A stretch of DNA of 64,000 bases from Streptomyces sp. HB132 (GTDB lineage Bacteria > Actinomycetota > Actinomycetes > Streptomycetales > Streptomycetaceae). Below are positions 35,782 to 45,959 of this stretch, in pieces; the stretch's first letter is position 1; each line of letters begins with the position of its first letter. The notes beneath the pieces are model-generated. The model did no database searches, had not been told where the DNA came from, and was given only the letters and a program-made list of their open reading frames with translations. The position numbers and the translations under genes were made by a program. The DNA is taken from positions 112,786 to 176,785 of the forward strand of contig NZ_JAFBGA010000015.1 in assembly GCF_016909575.1 (NCBI RefSeq). Reading direction: 5' to 3'.

Positions 35782-36038
35782 TGTTCCGCCCCTTCGTTAA
35801 GCGTCGTTGACGGAAGTCAGATTATCCGGCACCCGAACCGGCGGATCCGGGGGGCGAGTGACCGGAAGGCGCGGAAGATCTCGATAGCGCATGCTTCGTT
35901 CCGGTACGCCCTTCGGTGCCGCAGCCGGCCTTCCAGAGAGCGCCGTCCTGGGACGAGCCCGTTCGAAGGCCGCATCGCGCCGGCATCCACGAGGCCGGAA
36001 GGGCCCTACCGCCGACGGCGGTTCGGGCGGGCCCCGCT

Positions 36039-36848
36039 TTAGGTCAGCAGCTCCGTGGCGGTCACCGCTCTCAGCCGGCGCCGATCGATCTCGGTGAGGA
36101 GGAGGGGCAGTGCGGCGACGGTGTCCCGGTAGCCGAAGTGCAGGCTGACCACGGAGCCGTTGCGGAGTTCGCCGGCGACCTTGCGGGTGACGGCCGCGAC
36201 TCCGGGCGAGGTGAAGTCGAGGGAGTCCACGTCGTAGGACAGGACGTGCGGGTATCCGGCCCGCTGTGCGAGTTCCTGGACGAGCGGGGTGGCGTGGCGG
36301 GCACGCGAGGGTCTGAACCAGGTGCCGATGGAACCGGTGAGCCGGCGCAGGCGCCGGGCGCAGCCGGTGATCTCCTCGTACGCCCGCGTCTCGTCCATCG
36401 CGTTGATGTCGAGGTGGCCCTGCGTGTGGTTGCCGAGGTCGTGGCCGCCGTCGAGGATGCGGCGGGCCATGCCGGGGTTCCGGTCGAGCCAGTCACCGAC
36501 GGCCAGGACGGTGAGCCGGGCGCCCGCCCGCTCGGCCTGCGCGAGGACGGCGCGGGCCAGGGCGGGGTCACCCCGGCCGTGGAAGGTGAGGGCGACACGG
36601 GGGCTCGCACGGGGGCCGTGCTCGATCTGCACCGGTTGCCCGGCCAGGCGCCGCGGGGCGACGCCCTGGCGTACGGCGCCGAACGCCTCCCGTCCGCGCC
36701 GGTCGCCTTCACCTTCCTGCGCCTTGCCCGCCGTCGACCGCGAGGGCGCGTCCCGGGCGCAGCCCGCGGCGGAGGTGCCCCCCAGGACCAGACCGGCGGC
36801 CGCACGCAGGGCGCCGCGGCGGGGCATCGCTGTCCTGCGATGCTGCAT
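36039..36848 (-). CDS. Polysaccharide-deacetylase-like lipoprotein with altered first motif
   Basis: A 269-residue secreted protein (or 262 from the ATG at 36827). The N-terminus has an Arg-Arg pair and ends in SAAGC, so it may be a Tat-exported lipoprotein. A NodB-type barrel follows: the second motif is intact (GNHTQGHLD), a FRPSRAR segment and DVDSLDF stand for motifs 3 and 4, and LHFGYRD for the last. However, motif 1, normally TFDDG, reads TFHGRGD, so the two Asp residues for metal and catalysis are missing. Either the neighbouring Asp substitutes, or the protein binds glycan without deacetylating it. Confidence 0.75.
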   Translation of the reverse strand: MQHRRTAMPRRGALRAAAGLVLGGTSAAGCARDAPSRSTAGKAQEGEGDRRGREAFGAVRQGVAPRRLAGQPVQIEHGPRASPRVALTFHGRGDPALARAVLAQAERAGARLTVLAVGDWLDRNPGMARRILDGGHDLGNHTQGHLDINAMDETRAYEEITGCARRLRRLTGSIGTWFRPSRARHATPLVQELAQRAGYPHVLSYDVDSLDFTSPGVAAVTRKVAGELRNGSVVSLHFGYRDTVAALPLLLTEIDRRRLRAVTATELLT

Positions 36849-37099
36849 GACCGTCCACCTCGCGGGTCGGTTCGGGCGCTGTTCCCCGAGACCCGAGCAC
36901 AGTACGGCCGAACAGGCGGCGACACGACGGTGACCGGGCGTTGCCCGCTGGAGAGGTGATCAATGAATCAATGAGAGAAATCGAGAGTTACACAAAGAAT
37001 CCCAGGCGGGTGACCTATCACACCTATGATTCAGGACCAGAATGAGAAGTATTGAACGCTTTGGGCGTATTGCACTTTCGACGCCAGGGTCGCCTGTCT
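36849..37099. other. Upstream region of the deacetylase-like gene
   Basis: No gene seen. The part 36955-37080 is much less GC-rich than the surroundings, with repeated ATGAATCAATGA-like pieces near 36958-36985, and probably holds the minus-strand promoter of the deacetylase-like gene and, on the plus strand, the promoter of the RNA candidate that follows. Boxes could not be assigned with confidence. Confidence 0.4.
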
Positions 37100-37227
37100 G
37101 CCATAGTCGGACACGCGACCTCCTCCGACCCGAGCCAGGTCCCATGTGCGGCCGTGGACACACCCCCCATTCCACGGCCCCTCCAGAAGCCCCCGCCGAG
37201 CCACACCCAGGCCGACCGGGGGCTTCT
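37100..37227 (+). ncRNA. Candidate small RNA of the 6C type
   Basis: Two consecutive hairpins with 12-base loops: GTCGGA (37106-37111) with TCCGAC (37124-37129), loop CACGCGACCTCC; and GGCCGTGGA (37150-37158) with TCCACGGCC (37171-37179), loop CACACCCCCCAT with six Cs in a row. A terminator-like stem follows. Two C-rich hairpin loops before a terminator is the described architecture of the actinobacterial 6C RNA. The first loop lacks six consecutive Cs, so the match is partial. Ends are approximate. Confidence 0.45.
37185..37227. terminator. Terminator hairpin between RNA candidate and ATPase gene
   Basis: AGAAGCCCCCG (37185-37195) pairs perfectly with CGGGGGCTTCT (37217-37227). It can end the plus-strand RNA candidate and also the minus-strand ATPase gene, whose stop lies six bases away. 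Confidence 0.75.
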
Positions 37228-37232
37228 GCGTG

Positions 37233-37862
37233 TCAGCGGTCGGCGGTGCGCATCTCGAACCACGTGGTCTTCCCGCGCGGCAGGAGGTCCACGCCCCACC
37301 GGTCGGAGAGCTTGTCGACCAGGAAGAGGCCCCGCCCGCTGACATCCGTCTCACGGACGGGCATCAGGCACGGCAGTCCGCGCGAGGGATCCCGCACCTC
37401 GATCCGGACCCAGCCCCGGCGGCGCAGCATGCGCAGACCGAAGACGCGCGCCCCGGTGTGCCGCACCGCGTTGCCGACGAGTTCGGAGACCAGTAGCACT
37501 CCGTATTCGGCGGTCTGCGGGGAGAGCTGCCACTGACGCAGCATCACGCACGAAGTGATCCGCCGGGCCGTGGCGGCGGACTCCGGACGCGAGGGCAGCC
37601 GGACTTCACCCTCCGTCGGATTACCGAACAACTCCAGCGCCTTGAACGCCTGTTCGTCTTCGACGGCAGACGTCCAGCGTGCCGCTGTCGCGCTGCTGCG
37701 CGGTCGCGGCTGCTCCACACCCTCCAGGCCCGCCATGCCCACCATCATGGCCGCACAGAACGCTCTCTGTGACCGTTCCGACAGATCCCCTTCCCGGAAC
37801 CAGTCATTCCGGGCCGGTTCTCCGGCATATGCCGGGGGCAGAACGGAGGCCTGTGCGGCCAT
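37233..37862 (-). CDS. HATPase-domain regulatory protein (anti-sigma/RsbW type)
   Basis: About 209 residues from the ATG at 37862. The C-terminal 130 residues form a histidine-kinase-like ATPase: the N box reads LLVSELVGNAVRHTG and the G box GRGLFLVDKLSDRWGVD. Streptomyces have dozens of these stand-alone ATPases that act as anti-sigma or anti-anti-sigma kinases. The first 80 residues are variable. A GTG at 37916 would add residues encoded inside the inverted repeat at 37916-37944 and would include a TTA codon, so I prefer the shorter start. The partner sigma factor is not in the window. Confidence 0.8.
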   Translation of the reverse strand: MAAQASVLPPAYAGEPARNDWFREGDLSERSQRAFCAAMMVGMAGLEGVEQPRPRSSATAARWTSAVEDEQAFKALELFGNPTEGEVRLPSRPESAATARRITSCVMLRQWQLSPQTAEYGVLLVSELVGNAVRHTGARVFGLRMLRRRGWVRIEVRDPSRGLPCLMPVRETDVSGRGLFLVDKLSDRWGVDLLPRGKTTWFEMRTADR

Positions 37863-37915
37863 GCCCACCAGGGACGACAGGTGGCGGACAAGTAATTGCA
37901 CGAGCGGGAGGACCA

Positions 37916-37944
37916 CCGGACCTTAAGGTTCTCTTAAGGTCCGG
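37916..37944 (-). terminator. Perfect 12-bp inverted repeat downstream of the enoyl-CoA hydratase gene
   Basis: CCGGACCTTAAG (37916-37927) and CTTAAGGTCCGG (37933-37944) flank GTTCT. It lies 55 bases after the hydratase stop and 54 bases before the ATPase start on the same strand, so it is either the hydratase terminator or an operator of the ATPase gene. The AT-rich centre (CTTAAG) is unusual for a terminator stem here. Confidence 0.6.
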
Positions 37945-37998
37945 CTGATCCGCCCGCACGGATGAACGTGCGCGCCGATGTACGCAACTCACGCTCGG

Positions 37999-38766
37999 TC
38001 AGAGGAATTCGGCCTTGCCCGGGCCCTCCTCCACGAAGCTGCGCATGCCGCGCTCACGGTCCTCGGTGGCGAACAGACCGGCGAACCAGGTCCGCTCGAT
38101 CGTGAGCCCGTTGTCGATGTCCGTCTCCAGTCCCGCGTCCACGGACTCCTTGGCGGCCCGCAGCGCCAGCGCGGGCCCCCGGGCCAGCCGGGACGCCCAG
38201 GCGTGCGCCTGCTCGTAGACATCGGCGGCGGGCACCACCCGGTCCACCAGCCCGATCGACAGGGCCTCGTCGGCCTTCACCTGGCGGCCGGTGAAGATCA
38301 GGTCCTTGGCCCTGGACGGGCCCACCAGCCGGGACAGGCGCTGAGTGCCGCCCGCGCCGGGGATGAGCCCCAGCAGGATCTCCGGCTGCCCCAGCTTCGC
38401 GTTGTCCCCGGCGATCCTGAAGTCGGCGCAGAGCGCCAGTTCGCAGCCCCCGCCCAGGGCGTAGCCCGTGACGGCGGCGACGACGGGCTTGGGAATGCGG
38501 GCCACCGCGGTGAAGGACTCCTGCAGGGCCCTGGAGCGTACGACCATCGCGGCATGGTCCATCGCCTGCATCTCCTTGATGTCCGCGCCGGCCGCGAACA
38601 CCTTCTCGCCGCCGTAGAGGATCACGGCGCGCACGTCGTCGCGCCGGGTCGCCTCCTCCGCGAGCTCCCGCAGCCGGTCCTGGGTGGCGACGTCCAGGGC
38701 GTTCATCGGTGGACGGTCCAGCCGGATCGTGCCGACGCCGTCGCTTACTTCGAGGGTTACGGTCAT
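37999..38766 (-). CDS. Enoyl-CoA hydratase/isomerase family protein
   Basis: A 255-residue crotonase-fold enzyme, full length. The CoA and oxyanion-hole motifs FAAGADIKEM and ALGGGCELALCADFRIA are present, and both catalytic glutamates of true hydratases can be placed (GGGCELAL and LGQPEILLGLIPGAGG). It should hydrate 2-enoyl-CoA in fatty acid or amino acid degradation. The ATG at 38766 gives the normal N-terminus MTVTLEVSDGVGTI. It stands alone on the minus strand; the upstream L,D-transpeptidase gene ends with its own hairpin. Confidence 0.93.
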   Translation of the reverse strand: MTVTLEVSDGVGTIRLDRPPMNALDVATQDRLRELAEEATRRDDVRAVILYGGEKVFAAGADIKEMQAMDHAAMVVRSRALQESFTAVARIPKPVVAAVTGYALGGGCELALCADFRIAGDNAKLGQPEILLGLIPGAGGTQRLSRLVGPSRAKDLIFTGRQVKADEALSIGLVDRVVPAADVYEQAHAWASRLARGPALALRAAKESVDAGLETDIDNGLTIERTWFAGLFATEDRERGMRSFVEEGPGKAEFL

Positions 38767-38885
38767 GGGGAGCAGGTTAGAGGGTGCGGCGGGTGGGGCG
38801 GAGCGTGGAGCCGGCCGGGTGCGGGCGTCCGCGGGGCCGACGCGGACCTGCCTGCCGGCCCGTGACGCCAGCCCCTCTGACGCGG

Positions 38886-38922
38886 GCGGGCCCGATGCCG
38901 TTGTCCACAGCACCGGGCCCGC
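38886..38922 (-). terminator. Hairpin after the first L,D-transpeptidase gene
   Basis: GCGGGCCCG (38886-38894) pairs with CGGGCCCGC (38914-38922), 24 bases after the transpeptidase stop on the minus strand, with a 19-base loop. Confidence 0.5.
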
Positions 38923-38946
38923 TCCTTGCCTGCCGAGCAGAGGGAT

Positions 38947-40197
38947 CTACTTGATCCACTCCGACCAGTCCATGTTCCAGCCGTTGAGGCCGTTGTCCGG
39001 CTGGATCACCTTGTCCTTCGAGTTCTTCACGATCACCACGTCGCCGATCAGCGAGTTGTCGAAGAGCCACGCGGCCGGGGTCTTGCTGTCGTAGGCGCCG
39101 CGCACGTCGCGCAGACCGACGCAGCCGTGGCTGGTGTTCGTCGTGCCGAAGATGCCCGACGCACCCCAGTAGTTGCCGTGGATGAAGGTGCCGGAGGTCG
39201 ACAGCCGCATCGCGTGCGGCACGTCCTTGATGTCGTACTCGCCGCCGAAGCCGACGGTGTCCCCGTTCATCCGGGTCACCTTGAGCTTCTCGCTGATGAC
39301 CATCTGGCCGTTGTACGTGGTCGTGGCCGGCGCACCCGCGGAGATCGGGATGTCCTTGATCTGCTTGCCGTCACGGACCACCTTCATCCGGTGAGAGCTC
39401 GCGTCGACCGTGGAGACCTGGCTGCGGCCGATGGTGAACTTCACGGTCTTGGCCTGCTTGCCGTAGACACCCGGCCGCCCCTCGACGCCGTCGAGGTCGA
39501 GGCGCAGGGTCACCTTCGTGCCCGCGGCCCAGTAGTCCTCGGGGCGGAAGTCGAGACGGTCGTTGCCGAACCAGTGGGGCTCGATCTCCACGGCGGGCTC
39601 CGCCGTCACGCTGACCGCCTTCTCCACGGCCTCGGGGTCGGTGATGCCACGGGTGAAGTGGATCGACACCGGCATGCCCACGCCCACGGTCGAACCGTCC
39701 TCGGGCGTGTACTGGCCGATGAAGGTGTTCTGCGGGACAAGCGTCGTGAAGCTGGTGTCCTTCGCCGACTCACGGCCCTTCGCGTCCTTGGCGACCGCGT
39801 GCACCGTGTACTTGGTCGCGGCGGCCAGGTGACGGTCCGGCGCCCAGCTGAGGCCGTCCTGGGCGATCTTGCCCTCGACCTCCTTGCCCTTGGGGTCGGC
39901 GACCTTCACCGTGCTCAGCTTGCCCTCGGCGGCCGATACCTTCAGCGCCCCGCTGGTCGCCACGTCGCCGGCGCCGTCCTTGGGGGCGATGGTCACCACC
40001 GCCTGCGAGGCGCTGGTGTCGTCGACCTTCCCGCCCGCCTGCTTGCCGTCCCTGTCCGCCGCGGCTCCGCTGCCCCCGCACGCGGTCACCAGCAACAGCA
40101 TCGCGCCCAGCCCCAAGGCGAGGACTCCGCGGGCTCCTCGCCCGTTCTGTCCCCCGCCCGCGCCGGCCCCTGCGCCCGATATCGGATGCCCGTTCAA
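38947..40197 (-). CDS. L,D-transpeptidase lipoprotein (Ig-like and YkuD domains), copy 1
   Basis: A 416-residue cell-wall enzyme that makes 3-3 crosslinks in peptidoglycan outside the membrane. The TTG at 40197 is preceded by AGGGGAG and gives a short basic N-terminus, a hydrophobic core and the lipobox LVTAC. Two Ig-like domains follow, including LVPQNTFIGQYTPEDGSTVGVG, recognisable by the piece FIGQYTPEDG. The YkuD domain carries GTFIHGNYW and the catalytic Cys in NTSHGCVGLRD. It is a close paralogue of the next gene upstream; the pair probably arose by tandem duplication. Length and order match the mycobacterial LdtMt2 type. Confidence 0.93.
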   Translation of the reverse strand: MNGHPISGAGAGAGGGQNGRGARGVLALGLGAMLLLVTACGGSGAAADRDGKQAGGKVDDTSASQAVVTIAPKDGAGDVATSGALKVSAAEGKLSTVKVADPKGKEVEGKIAQDGLSWAPDRHLAAATKYTVHAVAKDAKGRESAKDTSFTTLVPQNTFIGQYTPEDGSTVGVGMPVSIHFTRGITDPEAVEKAVSVTAEPAVEIEPHWFGNDRLDFRPEDYWAAGTKVTLRLDLDGVEGRPGVYGKQAKTVKFTIGRSQVSTVDASSHRMKVVRDGKQIKDIPISAGAPATTTYNGQMVISEKLKVTRMNGDTVGFGGEYDIKDVPHAMRLSTSGTFIHGNYWGASGIFGTTNTSHGCVGLRDVRGAYDSKTPAAWLFDNSLIGDVVIVKNSKDKVIQPDNGLNGWNMDWSEWIK

Positions 40198-40354
40198 TGT
40201 GGTCGTCTCCCCTCGCACGGCCTGGCCCCGCCATGGCCGGCACCCCCGGACGCTGTTCATGCGCGCCCGGCGCAAGATAATCACACCGAACGTCGGGAGA
40301 ACTCCTCCGGAATGTCACCGTTCCGTCCCAAGTCGGCGCGCACCGCCGCCGAGT

Positions 40355-40381
40355 GGTCCCGGAGGGTGCTCCTCCGGGACC
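40355..40381 (-). terminator. Hairpin after the second L,D-transpeptidase gene
   Basis: GGTCCCGGAG (40355-40364) and CTCCGGGACC (40372-40381) form a perfect 10-bp stem, 20 bases after the stop codon at 40402 on the minus strand. Confidence 0.65.
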
Positions 40382-40401
40382 TGCCCAGGTCGGGCCGGGG
40401 G

Positions 40402-41622
40402 TCAGCGCAGGGCGGAACCCGCCTTCCACTGCGGCCAGCCGAGGTTCCAGCCGCCGAGGCCGTTGTCCGGAGCGACGGTCCTGTCGGTGGAGTTGACCAC
40501 CTCGACCACGTCACCGATGAGCGTCCTCTCGAAGAACCAGCCGGCCGGGGTGCCGGAGCTGCCTCCCTTCACGTCGCGCAGCCCGATGCAGCCGTGGCTG
40601 GTGTTCTCGGAGCCGAAGATGTCCGGGGACTCCCAGTAGTTGCCGTGCAGGAAGGTGCCCGACTTCGTCAGGCGGATGGCGTGCGGGACGTCCTTGATGT
40701 CGTACTCACCGCCGAAGCCGACGGTACTGCCGTCCATGCGGGTCACGTCGTGCAGCTCGGAGACCACCATCCTCCCGTTGTACGTGGTGGTCTTCGCGGC
40801 ACCCGCGGTGATCGGCACCGTGCTGACCAGTTCACCGTCGCGGCGTACCTCCATGGTGTGCGCCCGGGCGTCCACCACGGACGTCTGGGAGCGGCCGACC
40901 TCGAAGGTCACCTTCTTCCGCTGGCTTCCGTACACACCCGGTGCGCCCTCCACGTCACGCAGGCCCACCTCGACGGTGACCTCGGTGCCCGGCTCCCAGT
41001 AGGTGGCGGGGCGGAAGTCGAGCCGGTCCTTGCCGAACCAGTGGCCGACCACCTCGACCTCGGGTTCCGTGGTGATCCTGATGGCCTTCTCCACCGCGGC
41101 ACGACGGGTGACGGGGCGGTTGAAGTCGAAGGAGACGATCATGCCGGTACCCACGGTGGACCGGTTCTCCGGCTTGAAGTAGCCGATGAACCGGTCCTTG
41201 GGGACCAGGGTGGTGAACGTCGTGCTGCGCGCGGAGCGGTGGCCGTCACCGTCGACGGCGACGGCCTCCACGCTGTACTTCCCGGCCAGCCCGAGCCGGT
41301 ACCCGTCGTCCCGGGGGGCCCATGACCGGCCGTCCTTCGCGATCCGGCCCGGCACCTCCTGGTGTTCCGCGTCCTGTGTCCGGGTCACCTTCACCCGCTC
41401 CAGCCGTCCGTCGGGGACGGACACCGAGAGCCGGCTGTCCGCGCCGACGTCCTCGGCACCGTCGTCGGGGGTGATCCGGATGGCGTTCCCGGGTGAGCGG
41501 TTGTCCCCGAAGAACGGTGTCGACCCGGTGCAGCCGGTCAGTGCGGCCGACACGGTGAACAGTCCTGCCCATGTCAGCACGGCGGCCGAACCCGCCCGTG
41601 CTCTCTTCGCTACGTGGTTCAC
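40402..41622 (-). CDS. L,D-transpeptidase lipoprotein (Ig-like and YkuD domains), copy 2
   Basis: A 406-residue paralogue of the preceding entry. From the GTG at 41622 (GGGGGGAGC just upstream) it starts MNHVAKRARAG, has a hydrophobic core and the lipobox ALTGC. The Ig-like part contains VPKDRFIGYFKPENRSTVGTG (core FIGYFKPENRS), and the YkuD part GTFLHGNYWESP with the catalytic Cys in NTSHGCIGLRDVKG. Both copies keep the full active site, so both should be active; they may differ in timing. Each has its own terminator, so they are separate transcription units. Confidence 0.93.
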   Translation of the reverse strand: MNHVAKRARAGSAAVLTWAGLFTVSAALTGCTGSTPFFGDNRSPGNAIRITPDDGAEDVGADSRLSVSVPDGRLERVKVTRTQDAEHQEVPGRIAKDGRSWAPRDDGYRLGLAGKYSVEAVAVDGDGHRSARSTTFTTLVPKDRFIGYFKPENRSTVGTGMIVSFDFNRPVTRRAAVEKAIRITTEPEVEVVGHWFGKDRLDFRPATYWEPGTEVTVEVGLRDVEGAPGVYGSQRKKVTFEVGRSQTSVVDARAHTMEVRRDGELVSTVPITAGAAKTTTYNGRMVVSELHDVTRMDGSTVGFGGEYDIKDVPHAIRLTKSGTFLHGNYWESPDIFGSENTSHGCIGLRDVKGGSSGTPAGWFFERTLIGDVVEVVNSTDRTVAPDNGLGGWNLGWPQWKAGSALR

Positions 41623-41777
41623 GCTCCCCCCAACGACGCGGCCGCCCGGGGGAAACGTGAGTGCGGGGCCGCCGGCGGGCAGAACAGGAGGGAGGACACC
41701 GCCAGGAAGGGCGCGGCCGGGACGCCGCCCACTCCTTCTGCGGGTGGCCGCTCCGACGAGCCGCAGGAGGCCGAGAG

Positions 41778-44012
<2,235 letters not shown>

Positions 44013-44156
44013 GGGGCGGACTCACGGGCGGTCCCGGTATCCGCCGTCCCGCTCGCCCCGGCGTCGTCCGATCGGTCGACCGGGCACTGCGACCCACGGC
44101 GCGTGACCGGAAAACCACGTGAGCGATGTCAGTGGTGAACCTTAGGCTCGCTCCTG

Positions 44157-45959
44157 ATGCCCGAAGAACCTGCAGAGTCCACGGACCGGTCCGCCGTGCG
44201 CTCCCTCCTGCGACTGTGGCCCTATGTCAGACCGGTGCGTGTGCGCTGGATCAGCGCGGCGCTCGTGGCGATACTCGCGTCCTGTCTCGCCCTGGTCATC
44301 CCGCTGATCCTGAAGTGGATGGTGGACGGCCCGGTCGCCGACCGTGATCCGGGCGGGGTGTGGCTGGGGGCTCTGTACCTGCTGCTGCTGGGTATCGCCG
44401 AGGCGGCGTTGTTCGGGCTCCGGCGGTGGCTCGTGGCACGGCCGCTGGCCGGAGTCGAGGCGTCGATGCGCGCCGACCTCTACCGCCATCTGCAGCGCCT
44501 TCCGGTGGCGTTCCACGACCGCTGGCCGTCGGGACAGCTGCTCTCGCGCGGGACCACGGATCTCATGCTGATGCGGATGTTCCTTGCCTTCCCGCTGACG
44601 TTCCTGCTGGTCAACGGCACGACGATTCTGGTCGGTTTCGTCATCCTGTTCGCCCAGGACTGGTCTCTGGGGCTGGTACTGCTCGCACCCGCTGTCCCCC
44701 TCATGGTCCTGTGCTCGCTCTTCGAGACGAAGTACGCGCTGGTGGCGCGCAGGGCCCAGGACCAGGTCGGCGATCTGACGACCGTCGTCGAGGAGAGCGT
44801 GCTGGGTATCCGCATCGTCAAGGGCTTCGGCCGCAACCGCAGCCAGGCGCTGGCCTTCCGCGCACTCGCGCAGCGGCTGCGCGCCACGGAGCTGGGCAAG
44901 GCCCGTCTCCTCGCGGGGATCTGGGCGCTCATCACCGCCATTCCCGAGCTGGCGATCGGTGCCGCGCTGGTGCTCGGCACGATCGAGGTCGCCGACGGCG
45001 GTCTCTCCGCGGGCACGCTGGTCGCGTTCCTCTCGACGGCTCTCGCGCTGCGGTGGCCGGTCGAGTCGATCGGCTTCCTGCTGGCGATGAGCCAGGAGTC
45101 CGCGACGGCCGCCGACCGCTACTTCGAGGTCATGGACGTCGCGGAGGAGCCGGAGCCCGCACCCCGGGAGGAGGGGGCCGGGGGAAGCGGGCAGGGCATC
45201 GTCTTCGAAGGGGTGGAGTTCCGCTACCCCGACGCCGAGCCCGGCTCACCGGCCGTCCTGGCCAGGATCGATCTGCGGATCCGCCCGGGCGAGACGATGG
45301 CCCTGGTGGGCGCCACGGGTTCCGGCAAGACGACGCTGACGGCGCTCGTACCCCGGCTGCACGACGTCACCGGCGGCCGCATCCTGCTGGACGGCGAGGA
45401 CGTCGCCGGCATGGAGCGGTCCCGGCTGCGCGAGCTGGTGTCGGTGGCCTTCGAGGAGCCCACGCTCTTCTCGGCGACCGTGGGGGAGAACGTACTGATG
45501 GGTGCTCAGGGCGCCGGCGGGCAGGAGCTGCGCCGGGCCCTGTCGGTCGCCCAGGCCGACTTCGTGCACGAGCTTCCGCAGGGCGTCGACACCCAGGTCG
45601 GTGAGCAGGGGCTGAGCCTCTCCGGCGGTCAGCGGCAGCGGCTCGCACTGGCCCGCGCCGTTGTCGGGGGGCCGCGCTTCCTGGTGCTCGACGACCCCCT
45701 CTCCGCCCTGGACGTGCATACGGAGACGCTGGTGGAGGCGGCGCTGCGGCGCGTGCTGGAGGAGACGACCGCGCTGGTCGTCGCCCACCGGCCGTCCACG
45801 GTGATGCTCGCGGACCGGGTGGCCCTGCTCTCCGGGGGCCGGATCAGCGCCGTGGGGACCCACCAGGAGCTCCTGCGCAGCAACGCCGAATACGCCTGGC
45901 TGATGTCCGGTGCCCACGACACCGGTGTTCTCGTCCCCGAGGAGGGCAACGCCCGATGA
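44157..45959 (+). CDS. Heterodimeric ABC exporter subunit with degenerate Walker B
   Basis: A 600-residue fused exporter half: six membrane helices (about 25-320) and a C-terminal ATPase. Walker A is GATGSGKTT, the signature LSLSGGQRQRLALARA is intact, but Walker B ends LVLDDPLSALD, with Asp where the catalytic Glu should be. Such a change marks the degenerate-site partner of asymmetric heterodimers such as TM287/288. It overlaps the second subunit gene by four bases. The pair likely exports a lipid, drug or peptide. The ATG at 44157 has no strong ribosome site. Confidence 0.9.
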   Translation: MPEEPAESTDRSAVRSLLRLWPYVRPVRVRWISAALVAILASCLALVIPLILKWMVDGPVADRDPGGVWLGALYLLLLGIAEAALFGLRRWLVARPLAGVEASMRADLYRHLQRLPVAFHDRWPSGQLLSRGTTDLMLMRMFLAFPLTFLLVNGTTILVGFVILFAQDWSLGLVLLAPAVPLMVLCSLFETKYALVARRAQDQVGDLTTVVEESVLGIRIVKGFGRNRSQALAFRALAQRLRATELGKARLLAGIWALITAIPELAIGAALVLGTIEVADGGLSAGTLVAFLSTALALRWPVESIGFLLAMSQESATAADRYFEVMDVAEEPEPAPREEGAGGSGQGIVFEGVEFRYPDAEPGSPAVLARIDLRIRPGETMALVGATGSGKTTLTALVPRLHDVTGGRILLDGEDVAGMERSRLRELVSVAFEEPTLFSATVGENVLMGAQGAGGQELRRALSVAQADFVHELPQGVDTQVGEQGLSLSGGQRQRLALARAVVGGPRFLVLDDPLSALDVHTETLVEAALRRVLEETTALVVAHRPSTVMLADRVALLSGGRISAVGTHQELLRSNAEYAWLMSGAHDTGVLVPEEGNAR

